Shown: positions 1 to 7,909, counted from the first letter of the stretch. The stretch is DNA of 17,865 nt from UMGS1370 sp963557065 (GCA_963557065.1 CAUWCT010000066.1:1-17865), one strand, 5' to 3'. The notes: generated from the sequence alone by a model not told the origin. Program-made: numbers and translations.

Positions 1-70
1 TTTTGTTTTTGCTAAAATTAACTAAATGACATTGATGGCTGAACTGTTACATAAATTAGTAACAGTGAGA

Positions 71-117
71 AGCTGCCGCAGAAAAGATGAAAGATCTATG
101 TTCTGCGGCAGCTTTTC
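71..117 (+). terminator. Rho-independent terminator of an unseen upstream gene
   Basis: A perfect 13-bp inverted repeat (71-83 with 101-113, arm AGCTGCCGCAGAA) with a 17-nt loop is followed by four T. It must end a transcript coming from left of the window. A smaller inverted repeat, ACTGTTAC/GTAACAGT (43-50 with 59-66), lies just before it. The sequence 1-42 is AT-rich and shows no gene. Confidence 0.8.
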
Positions 118-208
118 ACAAATTGATTATCAAATTATCACACTTTCGTCACAAATACCTGATAAACTGTGTACTATCAAAAGGAAATTGAGGAAGGAGC
201 TTATCATT

Positions 209-1894
209 ATGAATGAACAAAATGAGAAAAACAATGAAAATGGTATGAATCCGGATTCCAATCACATAGACCACGAGACCAGCAAAGACGAATCCGTTAA
301 TTTTGTACTAAAGGAAAAAGAGGAGCAGAACCGTTCTTCTTACAATGGACCTTACAGAGCCAATGAGAGCCAGTATTACAACAGCGCTCCGGAGAGCCAG
401 CCACAGGGAAACGGCTATCCAAATGGACAGCCCCAAAACAATTCCTATTCAAACGGTCAGCCTCAGAGAAACCCGTATCAGGCCGGTCAACCCCAGGGAA
501 ATCCGTATCAGAGCAGCCAGTCTCAGGGTAATTCCTATCAGGGCGGCCCTGCCAGACAGAATTATTATAATAACCCATATCCCAATAATGGAACTCATCA
601 GGGGCCGAATCAGAAACCAAAGAAAAAAAGCGGCCTGGCAAAGAAGGCAGGACTTGTCACAGCGGCAGCTCTTTTGTTTGGCGTAGTGTCCGGCGGAACC
701 ATAGCGGGAATCAATGTATTGTCCAACAGCTTTCTTTCAAATGCTGCAGATGAGACGGCCGAGAGCAGGGAAGTAGAGCCGCAGACCGCTCCGGCGCAGG
801 AAGCAGTTGCCTCTGCACAGACCGCAGAAAATTCAGGGGCGGTAGTGATGGATGTTTCTGCGATTGTAGAAGAGGTTATGCCGTCCATGGTATCCATTGA
901 CAATACTGTCTTATACACAAGCCGGAATTTGTTTTACGGGGATCAGACCTATGAAGTGCCAAGCAGCGGAAGCGGTATTATTGTAGGGGAAAATGACACA
1001 GAACTTTTGATTGTCACCAACAACCATGTAATTGAAGATTCCAAAGAAATCAAAGCTACTTTTATAGACGGCACTTCCATAGACGCAGCAGTAAAGGGAA
1101 CAGATTCCGCAGCAGATCTGGCAGTAATTGCCGTACCCCTTGACCAGATTCCGGATGATACCAAGAGCAGAATCAAACCGGCTGTGCTGGGAGATTCGGA
1201 AAGCCTGAAAATGGGACAGGGCGTAATTGCCATTGGAAATGCATTGGGATATGGACAGACTACTACAGTAGGCTATGTCAGTGCAGTCAACAGAACCATT
1301 CAGGTAGACGAAAGCGGCGCTACCAAAAATGTGATTCAGACAGATGCAGCTATCAATCCCGGCAACAGCGGAGGCGCTCTGGTCAATATGAAAGGCGAGG
1401 TAATCGGTATTAATGAGGCGAAAACTTCTGCCACTTCCGTAGAGGGCGTAGGTTATGCGATTCCGATTTCAGAGGCCCAGGATATTATCAAGGATTTGAT
1501 GAATCAGAAGACCAGAATTGCAGTAGATGCAGAAAAGCAGGGGTATCTGGGAATTCAGGGAACAGATGTCAGCGAACAGGATGCCGCTCTTTACGGAATG
1601 CCGGTAGGCGTATTCGTGTACAAAGTTGTAGAAGACGGAGCGGCCAGCCAGTCCGATCTTCGGGAAAAAGACATTATTACAAAGATTGACAGTCAGTCCA
1701 TCCGCAGTATGGAGGAACTGAAAAATATGCTGACGTATTATGAAAGCGGAACCACTGTTACGATGACGGTTATGCGTCTGGAGAACGGACAGTACGCAGA
1801 AAAGCAGATAGAGATTGTTTTGGGCAGCAAGCCAAAAGAAGAGGAGACGCAGCCTGAGGCAGTTCCACAGAGTCAGAGAGGTTTCTGGAGATAA
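209..1894 (+). CDS. htrA: HtrA/DegP-family membrane-anchored serine protease with PDZ domain
   Basis: This is a trypsin-like (S1C) surface protease that would degrade or refold misfolded exported proteins outside the membrane. The 561-residue product has a hydrophilic cytoplasmic N-terminus rich in Q, N, G, P and Y (about 1-135, with five 10-residue repeats at 63-112), then a KPKKK basic stretch and one membrane segment (about 146-172). An extracellular protease domain follows with the triad His273 (TNNHV), Asp303 (ADLAV) and Ser387 (GNSGGA), and then one PDZ domain (about 450-540). The start at 209 is chosen because GGAAGGAG lies a few bases upstream. The reading frame stays open to 26, but that extension crosses the upstream terminator and has no ribosome site. 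I see no convincing -35/-10 pair before it. Terminators on both sides suggest a single-gene transcript. The family is certain; the symbol is generic (could be called degP/degQ). Confidence 0.93.
   Translation: MNEQNEKNNENGMNPDSNHIDHETSKDESVNFVLKEKEEQNRSSYNGPYRANESQYYNSAPESQPQGNGYPNGQPQNNSYSNGQPQRNPYQAGQPQGNPYQSSQSQGNSYQGGPARQNYYNNPYPNNGTHQGPNQKPKKKSGLAKKAGLVTAAALLFGVVSGGTIAGINVLSNSFLSNAADETAESREVEPQTAPAQEAVASAQTAENSGAVVMDVSAIVEEVMPSMVSIDNTVLYTSRNLFYGDQTYEVPSSGSGIIVGENDTELLIVTNNHVIEDSKEIKATFIDGTSIDAAVKGTDSAADLAVIAVPLDQIPDDTKSRIKPAVLGDSESLKMGQGVIAIGNALGYGQTTTVGYVSAVNRTIQVDESGATKNVIQTDAAINPGNSGGALVNMKGEVIGINEAKTSATSVEGVGYAIPISEAQDIIKDLMNQKTRIAVDAEKQGYLGIQGTDVSEQDAALYGMPVGVFVYKVVEDGAASQSDLREKDIITKIDSQSIRSMEELKNMLTYYESGTTVTMTVMRLENGQYAEKQIEIVLGSKPKEEETQPEAVPQSQRGFWR
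395..544 (+). repeat. Five in-frame 30-bp coding repeats in htrA
   Basis: Five consecutive units of 30 bp encode degenerate decapeptides of form (S/G)QPQxNxYxx: SQPQGNGYPN, GQPQNNSYSN, GQPQRNPYQA, GQPQGNPYQS and SQSQGNSYQG (residues 63-112). Because the unit is a multiple of three, copy-number change would lengthen or shorten the cytoplasmic tail without shifting the frame. Confidence 0.9.
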
Positions 1895-1979
1895 TGCAAC
1901 TGAAAATAAATTTTCAACGGCTGTTCCTGTCTGAATCTTCGTATGGCAGAACTGTTACGAGATAATTAATAAGAAAAAC

Positions 1980-2031
1980 GGCAGAATGAGGGATGATTTT
2001 CATGGGAGAGTTCCTCATTCTGCCATTTTTT
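1980..2031 (+). terminator. Rho-independent terminator after htrA
   Basis: A 12-bp perfect stem (GGCAGAATGAGG 1980-1991 with 2013-2024) is followed by ATTTTTT. It ends the htrA transcript. The motif GAACTGTTAC occurs about 20 bases before it, as it does before the terminator near position 71. Apart from this terminator and the promoter at 2063-2091, the 304-base gap 1895-2198 holds no gene that I can support; a 67-codon open frame starting at 1993 overlaps the terminator and was rejected. Confidence 0.9.
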
Positions 2032-2062
2032 ATTAAAACTTCATTAAATTTTTCGCCTATAC

Positions 2063-2091
2063 TTGTTTCCGTAATCCAAATACCTTATAAT
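2063..2091 (+). promoter_or_regulatory. Sigma-A type promoter for the clpX-like gene
   Basis: TTGTTT (2063-2068), a 17-bp spacer and a perfect TATAAT (2086-2091) form a strong promoter. Transcription would begin near 2098, giving a leader of about 100 nt before the TTG start. No riboswitch was recognised in the leader. Confidence 0.75.
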
Positions 2092-2198
2092 ATACTAGTA
2101 TTACTATCGTTAAAAACAGGGAACGGACTTAGGGCAGCGGTTATAGGAAAGGGCTGCTGGCCAAAGACCGGCCTGATATCAGAAAAAGGAGAATAGAG

Positions 2199-3614
2199 TT
2201 GGACGATAAGGAAAAAGATGGTTTAGAGAACGGTTTGGATAAACAAGTAGAAGAGGAGACGGTTGAGAACGACGACAGCTATGAGAAAGTCTGTTATATG
2301 TGCCGCAGGCCGGAGAGCAAGGCTGGGCCGATGATTACTATGCCGGGAAATTTGTGTATATGCAGCGACTGTATGCAGAAAGCATTTGATTCCCTTAAAA
2401 ATAATGGCTTTGATTTTTCCGGGATGCCGAACCTGCCGTATATGAATTTGGGATTTAATGATTTTATGCCCATTCCTCCGGAAAATATGGAGGTACCCAA
2501 GCGTCAGAAAATAAAGAAAAAGTCATCAAAGCCCAAGGAACTTACCATGAAGGACATTCCGGCTCCTCATCAGATTAAGGCACAGCTTGATCAGTATGTG
2601 ATTGGACAGGATCAGGCAAAAAAGGTGATGTCGGTAGCGGTTTATAACCATTACAAACGTGCGCTGGTTGACTGGAGAAAAGAAGCCAAGGAAGACGGCA
2701 TTGTCATTGAAAAGTCCAATATATTAATGATTGGCCCTACCGGAAGCGGAAAGACGTATCTGGTAAAGACGCTGGCAAAGCTTCTGGATGTGCCGTTAGC
2801 CATTGCAGACGCTACATCTTTGACAGAAGCAGGATATATTGGAGATGATATTGAGAGTGTAGTTTCCAAACTTCTGGCTGCTGCAGACAATGATATAGAA
2901 AGAGCAGAGCGGGGAATCATTTTTATTGATGAGATTGATAAGATTGCCAAGAAAAAAGAGACGCACACCAGGGATGTCAGCGGCGAGTCTGTCCAGCAGG
3001 AGCTGCTGAAACTGTTAGAGGGAAGTATTGTGGAAGTGCCGGTAGGTTCTAACCAGAAAAATGCCATGACTCCTACGGCGACGGTAAACACAGATAATAT
3101 TTTGTTTATCTGCGGAGGCGCGTTTCCTGAACTGGAAAATATTATCAAAGAGCGTCTGGCCAACAAGACTTCTATTGGATTTAACAGCGCATTAAAAGAT
3201 GAATTTGATAATGACAATGACATCTTAAAGCATGTGACCAATGATGATCTGCGGGCATTCGGCATGATTCCGGAGTTTTTAGGCCGTCTGCCGGTTACCG
3301 TTACGCTCAGAAGTCTGAGTGAGGATATGCTGGTTCGGATTTTGAAAGAACCAAAAAATGCGATTTTAAAACAGTATGAAAAACTTCTTGCCATGGATGA
3401 GGTAAAACTGGTCTTTGAGGATGAAGCTCTTACCTGGATCGCCCAGGAGGCGATTAAGAGAAAGACCGGAGCCCGCGCACTGCGGGCGATTCTGGAAGAG
3501 TTTATGCTGGACATTATGTATGAGATTCCTAAAGATCCCAATATTGGTTCCGTTGTCATCACAAGGCCCTATCTGGAAAAACATGGGGGGCCGCTGGTGC
3601 AGATGAGAGGATAA
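2199..3614 (+). CDS. clpX: Divergent ClpX-like AAA+ unfoldase (Clp ATP-binding subunit)
   Basis: This is an ATP-driven protein unfoldase expected to feed substrates to ClpP. Of 471 residues (usual ClpX is about 410-430), the N-terminus has a C4 zinc-binding domain (Cys32, Cys35, Cys55, Cys58, with an extra Cys53), then an unusually long lysine-rich linker (about 62-116). The AAA+ core has Walker A GPTGSGKT (179-186), pore-loop GYIG (212-215), Walker B IIFIDE (240-245), pore-2 region RDVSGES, the ClpP-contact IGF tripeptide (326-328), Arg finger in GRLP (363) and sensor-2 GAR (424-426). The RKH substrate loop of usual ClpX is absent: the corresponding stretch reads NQKNAMT. The start is TTG at 2199, set by AAGGAG seven bases upstream. 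There is no clpP, lon or tig next to it, unlike the usual clpP-clpX locus, so it may be a second ClpX paralogue. Family certain; role as the main ClpX uncertain. Confidence 0.88.
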   Translation: MDDKEKDGLENGLDKQVEEETVENDDSYEKVCYMCRRPESKAGPMITMPGNLCICSDCMQKAFDSLKNNGFDFSGMPNLPYMNLGFNDFMPIPPENMEVPKRQKIKKKSSKPKELTMKDIPAPHQIKAQLDQYVIGQDQAKKVMSVAVYNHYKRALVDWRKEAKEDGIVIEKSNILMIGPTGSGKTYLVKTLAKLLDVPLAIADATSLTEAGYIGDDIESVVSKLLAAADNDIERAERGIIFIDEIDKIAKKKETHTRDVSGESVQQELLKLLEGSIVEVPVGSNQKNAMTPTATVNTDNILFICGGAFPELENIIKERLANKTSIGFNSALKDEFDNDNDILKHVTNDDLRAFGMIPEFLGRLPVTVTLRSLSEDMLVRILKEPKNAILKQYEKLLAMDEVKLVFEDEALTWIAQEAIKRKTGARALRAILEEFMLDIMYEIPKDPNIGSVVITRPYLEKHGGPLVQMRG

Positions 3615-3621
3615 AGGAAGG

Positions 3622-3660
3622 GTGCCGCTTTTCACTTATGTGGAAGCGGCACTGTTTGTG
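3622..3660 (+). terminator. Hairpin between convergent clpX-like gene and S8 protease
   Basis: GTGCCGCTT (3622-3630) pairs with AAGCGGCAC (3644-3652), and an inner CAC/GTG closes a four-base loop. The plus-strand tail TGTTTGTGT is only moderately T-rich, and the minus-strand tail is also pyrimidine-rich. It probably serves as a terminator for the clpX-like gene and perhaps for the convergent protease gene. Confidence 0.6.
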
Positions 3661-3677
3661 TGCGGGAAAATCTGCCT

Positions 3678-5483
3678 CTATTCTCGTAACTGCAGAAACG
3701 TATTATAGAGGTTTAAGCTTCCATACCCCCACTCCTGATTGGGATAGGTAAAGGCGCGGCTTCTGGAGGCGCCGCGGACCAGATAGGCGCGGATAGCAGC
3801 TTCGCTCATGGAAGGATCATTGCCTTCCACAATTCCCCAGGACAGCAGATTGGCAACGGCTCCTGCTGTAATAGCGGCAGCTATGGAAGTACCGGTTTTT
3901 CGCACCATGGGAACTTCCAAAGAAGACTCTCCGTCTGACCGGGCAGCCTGATAAGCAGCATTGGGGATGACTCCCGGGCCGTAAACCTCCACTCCGGGAG
4001 CGGCAATATCCGGTTTGATCCGTCCGTCCAGGGTATAGCCTCTTCCGGAATGGATGTAAATGTTTCCGCCTTCGTGATTGTATGCGCCGATGGTAATCGG
4101 CTGAGGAGTATTGCCGGGCGAGGTGATGGTAGTGGTGGGGTTGGGCCTTAAAAAGACGGTATTGGGCGAGATAAAAGTCTCTGAGGGCAGCCACATATGG
4201 TAGTTTCCGTCCAGCAGGAGGTTGCTGTATACCCGAATCCGCCAGATACCGGGCGAGGGATTTAGAAAGCGCATAAATACCAGCTGTTTTCCGGAACTTA
4301 ATTCATGGGGGCGGTAACTGACAGAAATCACAGTGGGTTCTAATAAAAATGAAATAGTGGCGTTGCTGCTTAAGGTCAGGGGAATCCGGCTTACGGTCTC
4401 GCCGCTGGGCGATACAAAGCCGACTGTATAGGTTTCCGGCGTGGAGGCCCAAAGTTCGGTTACAAAGCCTTCCTCCCCCTCGCCAACCCGGATTTCTACT
4501 TCGTCAGGCTGGGAGGTATTTGGAACAGAACCGGTATAATGATGCCCAAGGCCGCTTTCATTGCCTGCAGCAATGACGGTACATGCGCCGATGGACTGGG
4601 TAATGCCGCCTAAAGACAGGCTTAACGGGGAGGTTCCGCCATGGCTGCCCAGATTGGTGCCAAGGCCAATGCAGACTACCAGAGGCATCCGATAAAATCT
4701 GGCTAATTCAGACAGGTATCGGATACCCAGAATGATGTCATTTTCCTGATAGGCGTGGGCATTTTTGTTAATGCAGAAAAACTCCCGGAGATACTGTTTT
4801 GCCGGTTTTAACTTGACTACAGCCAGAGAAGCTTCCGGGGCAGCGCCGATAAAATCCGAAGAAGGAAGGGCGCTTCCGGCAGCGACACCGGCTAAAAAAG
4901 TGCCATGTCCCAGAAGATCAGAGGTGGGGACAAGAGAAAGAGGCTCCGGAGAATTCAGGGCTTTATCAATTTGCTCCTTGCTGAAGTGTACACCATATTG
5001 AAGAAATCCCAATGGGTCTGTTTCTGAATTTTCTTCTAAAGGCGGACTGCCCGCATCATCAGAGGAAGAAAAGTTCGGCCTGGGAAGAGTCTGATCCCAA
5101 ATGCCTAAAATGCGTGTCGATCCATCCCCCTTCCGAAACACAGGACTTCGATAGTCAATACCGGTGTCAATGAACCCGATCAGTGTTCCACGCCCTTTTA
5201 GTCCAAGGGAAGGTTGATTAAATACCTGAAAAATACCGGAGGCTTCCAGGGCAGAGGTGTCTAACAGGGTAAAGAGTTTGGGGATGGAATAGTAAGGATA
5301 TTTTTCAAGGGAAATGGGAAGAGTATGTTCAGAGGGAAGATAGATAATAGAATAGCCCGGAAACGCATAATCAGAACAGACTGGCAGGGTATCCGGCTCT
5401 GCGGACAGCCAGCCTTCGCTTCCAAGCCGGTAAATAAAATCCGTATATTCTTCAGAAGTAACATCAACCGTACAGGCAGCCAT
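3678..5483 (-). CDS. S8 family (subtilisin-like) serine peptidase, Csp-like group
   Basis: The product is a subtilase of 601 residues. The catalytic residues are all present: Asp106 (FIDTGID), His193 (LGHGT), Ser533 (GTSIAAA), and the oxyanion Asn308 (AAGNESG). A long insertion of beta-rich sequence (about 325-455) sits between the Asn and Ser blocks, as in the clostridial CspB/CspA-like group. I see no secretion signal, so it may act inside the cell or be exported by an unusual route. The group is related to spore-germination Csp proteases, but general housekeeping members are common in Lachnospiraceae and no germination gene is nearby. The start at 5483 is preferred because GGAG (5490-5493) lies six bases upstream; an ATG at 5498 in the same frame has no ribosome site. 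It stands alone on the minus strand, convergent with the clpX-like gene and divergent from the LspA-like gene. Confidence 0.9.
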   Translation of the reverse strand: MAACTVDVTSEEYTDFIYRLGSEGWLSAEPDTLPVCSDYAFPGYSIIYLPSEHTLPISLEKYPYYSIPKLFTLLDTSALEASGIFQVFNQPSLGLKGRGTLIGFIDTGIDYRSPVFRKGDGSTRILGIWDQTLPRPNFSSSDDAGSPPLEENSETDPLGFLQYGVHFSKEQIDKALNSPEPLSLVPTSDLLGHGTFLAGVAAGSALPSSDFIGAAPEASLAVVKLKPAKQYLREFFCINKNAHAYQENDIILGIRYLSELARFYRMPLVVCIGLGTNLGSHGGTSPLSLSLGGITQSIGACTVIAAGNESGLGHHYTGSVPNTSQPDEVEIRVGEGEEGFVTELWASTPETYTVGFVSPSGETVSRIPLTLSSNATISFLLEPTVISVSYRPHELSSGKQLVFMRFLNPSPGIWRIRVYSNLLLDGNYHMWLPSETFISPNTVFLRPNPTTTITSPGNTPQPITIGAYNHEGGNIYIHSGRGYTLDGRIKPDIAAPGVEVYGPGVIPNAAYQAARSDGESSLEVPMVRKTGTSIAAAITAGAVANLLSWGIVEGNDPSMSEAAIRAYLVRGASRSRAFTYPNQEWGYGSLNLYNTFLQLRE

Positions 5484-5506
5484 AAGTTTCTCCGGCATTT
5501 TTTAAC

Positions 5507-5512
5507 AGTATA
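5507..5512 (-). promoter_or_regulatory. Possible -10 element for the S8 protease gene
   Basis: Read on the minus strand, TATACT occupies 5512-5507. Transcription would begin near 5500, giving a short leader that still contains the GGAG ribosome site for the start at 5483. No good -35 element accompanies it, so support is weak. Confidence 0.3.
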
Positions 5513-5537
5513 TGGGGCGGGCTGAAAAAACATTCGC

Positions 5538-5566
5538 TGGACGAACTGGTTTTGTCATAGTAAAAT
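5538..5566 (+). promoter_or_regulatory. Probable promoter for the LspA-like gene
   Basis: TGGACG (5538-5543, four of six consensus bases), a 17-bp spacer and TAAAAT (5561-5566) precede the LspA-like gene by about 40 bases. The match is moderate. Confidence 0.4.
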
Positions 5567-5605
5567 AGTAGTGTAAAGCAAAGATAAGAAAGGTTGGTGG
5601 CACAG

Positions 5606-6085
5606 ATGGTTTGGATTGGCTTGATTGCAGTGCTGGCATTTGTGGATTTATGTTTGAAGGAACTGATAGAAGAGCAGGAAGATGAGATATTTCCCCAAAA
5701 GCTGGAAGGAACCGGGGGAAAGGTGATCCTTCACAAAAGCCATAATGCAGGTTTTCCGTTTGGTTTTTTGAAGAAAAAGCAGGAGCTGGTAAAGCTGCTC
5801 CCTCTGTCAGTCGCTTCTGCGGTTTTTGGCGCACTGGCTTATCTGATGGGAAAAAGGGGACATCTTTTGGAAAAGACGGCATTTTCCCTGACGTTGGGCG
5901 GAGCGTTAAGCAATATTTTTGATCGGTATAAGAGAGGATATGTAGTAGATTACGTTAGTTTTGATGTAAAGGGCTTAAAGAAAGTAATCTTTAATCTGGG
6001 AGATCTCTTTGTATTTATGGGAGCGTTTCTCATTTTGCTGACCGAAGTATGTCAGGGGATAAGGGATGTATGGAGAAGCAGATAA
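5606..6085 (+). CDS. LspA-like (signal peptidase II family) integral membrane protein, divergent
   Basis: The product is a 159-residue membrane protein with the layout of lipoprotein signal peptidase (A8 family), which cleaves prolipoprotein signal peptides within the membrane. Visible family marks are a short N-terminal helix with Asp14 in FVDLCLK (compare DQxTK), HNAGFPFGF (47-54, compare NxGAAFG), GGALSNIFDR (99-107), the catalytic Asp115 in VVDY, and the second catalytic Asp133 in FNLGD (usual FNxAD). Both aspartates are kept, but the flanking residues are unusual, so this may be a paralogue with altered substrates and not the housekeeping LspA. The start at ATG 5606 is preferred because GGTGG (5596-5600) precedes it by five bases; the TTG at 5594 and GTG at 5597 abut the AAGAAAGG and are less likely. 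The next gene has its own promoter. Confidence 0.75.
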   Translation: MVWIGLIAVLAFVDLCLKELIEEQEDEIFPQKLEGTGGKVILHKSHNAGFPFGFLKKKQELVKLLPLSVASAVFGALAYLMGKRGHLLEKTAFSLTLGGALSNIFDRYKRGYVVDYVSFDVKGLKKVIFNLGDLFVFMGAFLILLTEVCQGIRDVWRSR

Positions 6086-6148
6086 GAAGCAGTATGGATG
6101 AACGGTTGCAAGATCCGGAGCAATCAGGCGGAATAGTCGGCGGGTATA

Positions 6149-6177
6149 TTGACAGACTGTCCGAAATATTGTAAAAT
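6149..6177 (+). promoter_or_regulatory. Strong sigma-A promoter for the CorC/CNNM gene
   Basis: A perfect TTGACA (6149-6154), a 17-bp spacer and TAAAAT (6172-6177) lie about 33 bases before the start codon. This is one of the best promoters in the window. Confidence 0.85.
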
Positions 6178-6209
6178 CACTATCAAAAACAAAGAAGGAG
6201 TGATTTTTT

Positions 6210-7499
6210 TTGGACCCGTCGTCTGACGTCGTGATACAAGGTATCATAATTGCAATTCTATTGATTTTATCTGGATTTTTCTCATCTACAGAGACTGCTC
6301 TGGTAACAGTGAACAAGATTCGGATGCGAACCCTGGAAGAGGCAGGCTCAAAGCCGGCCATGTATGTAAACAAGGTGATCGAGGATCAGGGAAAGATGCT
6401 TTCTGCGATTTTGATTGGCAATAACATTGTGAATCTGTATGCATCTTCGCTGGTAACTACCCTGGTAACCAACTTGTGGGGGAGCAGAGTAGTCGGGTTT
6501 GCTACCGGTGTTCTGACTCTGTTGATTCTGCTTTTCGGTGAGATTACGCCGAAGACTATGGCAACTCTGTCTGCAGATTCCATTGCTTTAAAAAATGCAA
6601 GAATTATTTATTATTTAATGATTGTGCTGACTCCGGTTATATTTGTGATCAACAAAATGTCATACGGCGTACTGCGTCTGATGAAAATGGACCCCAACAA
6701 AAAGCAGGAATCCATTACAGAAGACGAACTGCGCACCATTGTAGAAGTCAGCCACGAAGAAGGCGTTATTGAAACCGAAGAGAAAAAGATGATCACCAAT
6801 GTATTTGATTTTGGGGATTCTCTGGCAAAAGATATTATGGTTCCCAGAATTAATATGTCTTTTACGGATGCAGAGGCCACATATGACGAACTGATTGAGA
6901 TTTTCAGAAAAGATCGGTTTACCCGTATTCCGGTTTATGAGGAAACGACAGACAATGTAATCGGCATTATCAATATGAAGGATCTGCTGCTTTTGACAGA
7001 AGAGGATAAAGCTCATTTCTCGATTCGGGACTATCTGCGCCAGCCCCTTTATACCTATGAGTTTAAAAAGGTTGCCGAATTGATGGTAGAGATGAGAAAG
7101 ACTTCCAACAACATTGTAATCGTACTGGATGAATACGGTGCGACTGCAGGACTGATTACTCTGGAAGATATGCTGGAGGAAATTGTGGGAGAGATCCGGG
7201 ATGAATATGATGAAGACGAGGAAGACAGTCTGACTACAATCAGTCCCAATGAGTATATTGTAGAAGGTTCCATGAAGCTGGACGATTTAAATGATCAGTT
7301 AGGACTCAGTCTGGAATCCGAAGATTATGATTCTATCGGCGGTCTGGTAATTGGATTTTTAGATCATTTGCCGGAAGAGGGGGAGACAGTAGAGCACGAG
7401 GGCCTGCGTTTCCTGGTAGAAAAGATGGACAAAAACCGAATTGAAAAAATCCATATTTACCGGCTGGAGGAGTCACAGCAGGAACAGGAAGAAAGATAA
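6210..7499 (+). CDS. CNNM/CorC (hemolysin C family) membrane protein with CBS pair
   Basis: This is a predicted divalent-cation (probably Mg2+ or Co2+ efflux/homeostasis) transporter of the CNNM/CorC group, historically called hemolysin. In its 429 residues, a DUF21/CNNM transmembrane domain covers about 1-165, with the signature SGFFSSTETAL (21-31) and FGEITPKT (109-116). A CBS-domain pair follows (about 208-330, beginning DIMVPR), which in this family binds nucleotides. A very acidic linker (DEYDEDEEDS) leads to the C-terminal CorC_HlyC transporter-associated domain (about 350-425). The start is TTG at 6210, nine bases after AAGGAG; no ATG lies near. It is transcribed from its own promoter and ends at a terminator, so it is monocistronic. 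Ion specificity cannot be read from the sequence. Confidence 0.92.
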   Translation: MDPSSDVVIQGIIIAILLILSGFFSSTETALVTVNKIRMRTLEEAGSKPAMYVNKVIEDQGKMLSAILIGNNIVNLYASSLVTTLVTNLWGSRVVGFATGVLTLLILLFGEITPKTMATLSADSIALKNARIIYYLMIVLTPVIFVINKMSYGVLRLMKMDPNKKQESITEDELRTIVEVSHEEGVIETEEKKMITNVFDFGDSLAKDIMVPRINMSFTDAEATYDELIEIFRKDRFTRIPVYEETTDNVIGIINMKDLLLLTEEDKAHFSIRDYLRQPLYTYEFKKVAELMVEMRKTSNNIVIVLDEYGATAGLITLEDMLEEIVGEIRDEYDEDEEDSLTTISPNEYIVEGSMKLDDLNDQLGLSLESEDYDSIGGLVIGFLDHLPEEGETVEHEGLRFLVEKMDKNRIEKIHIYRLEESQQEQEER

Positions 7500-7513
7500 G
7501 ACAGATGAGAAAG

Positions 7514-7552
7514 AGGCGTATTGCAGAAAAAGCAGTACGCCTTTCCTTTTTA
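7514..7552 (+). terminator. Rho-independent terminator after the CorC/CNNM gene
   Basis: AGGCGTATTGC (7514-7524) pairs with GCAGTACGCCT (7532-7542), 11 bp with one G-U pair and a loop of seven, followed by TTCCTTTTT. The convergent minus-strand gene ends within its T-tract. Confidence 0.85.
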
Positions 7553-7909
7553 ACTGGCCATTCCGCCAATGGTGCCGCTGGCTGCACAGATCGCCAGAAC
7601 GGTCATAATCTGTTTCAGGTCTGCTGTGATTCCCTTATCCATGGCGGCGGACATGAGGAAAAGAACCAGAAAGTAGAACAAACCGGTTAAAAGCCCCCAG
7701 AAAAAGCGGCGCCGGCGCAGGGCTTTTCCGGCCAAAAAGCCGCCGAAAAAGCAGGTGACGGCATAGATGACATTGACTGCGGCGCTTACCTGGGCAGGTC
7801 TGAAATGCAGCTTATACAGACCAAAGGCCAGGGCAAAAAGCAGGATGCCGGTGGCAATGTAGGAAAAAAGCAGAGAACGGAGCAAAGGCTTAAAGAATCC
7901 GTTGGACAT
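7550..7909 (-). CDS. Small four-helix membrane protein (TIGR04086-like)
   Basis: The product is a 119-residue, very hydrophobic protein with about four transmembrane helices (roughly 10-32, 42-62, 68-90 and 95-118) separated by a basic loop containing RRRRFFWG. The sequence type and its position divergent from scfA match, from memory, a Firmicutes membrane family catalogued as TIGR04086, often found beside the SCIFF locus. No catalytic motif is visible and its function is unknown; a link to SCIFF export or immunity would be only a guess. The start at 7909 is supported by GAGGT about six bases upstream on the minus strand. The same frame is open upstream to 8152, but that extension would run antisense through the scfA leader and start, so it is rejected. 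Confidence 0.8.
   Translation of the reverse strand: MSNGFFKPLLRSLLFSYIATGILLFALAFGLYKLHFRPAQVSAAVNVIYAVTCFFGGFLAGKALRRRRFFWGLLTGLFYFLVLFLMSAAMDKGITADLKQIMTVLAICAASGTIGGMAS

Noticed and set aside
26..208. N-terminal extension of the HtrA protein to 26
   Set aside because: It crosses a strong terminator and lacks a ribosome site, whereas 209 has a good one.
1993..2196. 67-codon plus-strand open frame before the clpX-like gene
   Set aside because: It spans a terminator and a promoter and has no family similarity.
2098..2198. Riboswitch or T-box in the clpX-like leader
   Set aside because: The leader has short GC-rich complementarities (GCAGC/GCTGC, GGCC/GGCC) but no conserved aptamer motif that I could recognise.
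2651..3562. 303-codon open frame on the minus strand opposite the clpX-like gene
   Set aside because: It is a mirror of the well-supported plus-strand gene, with serine-rich low-quality sequence, no ribosome site and no recognisable family.
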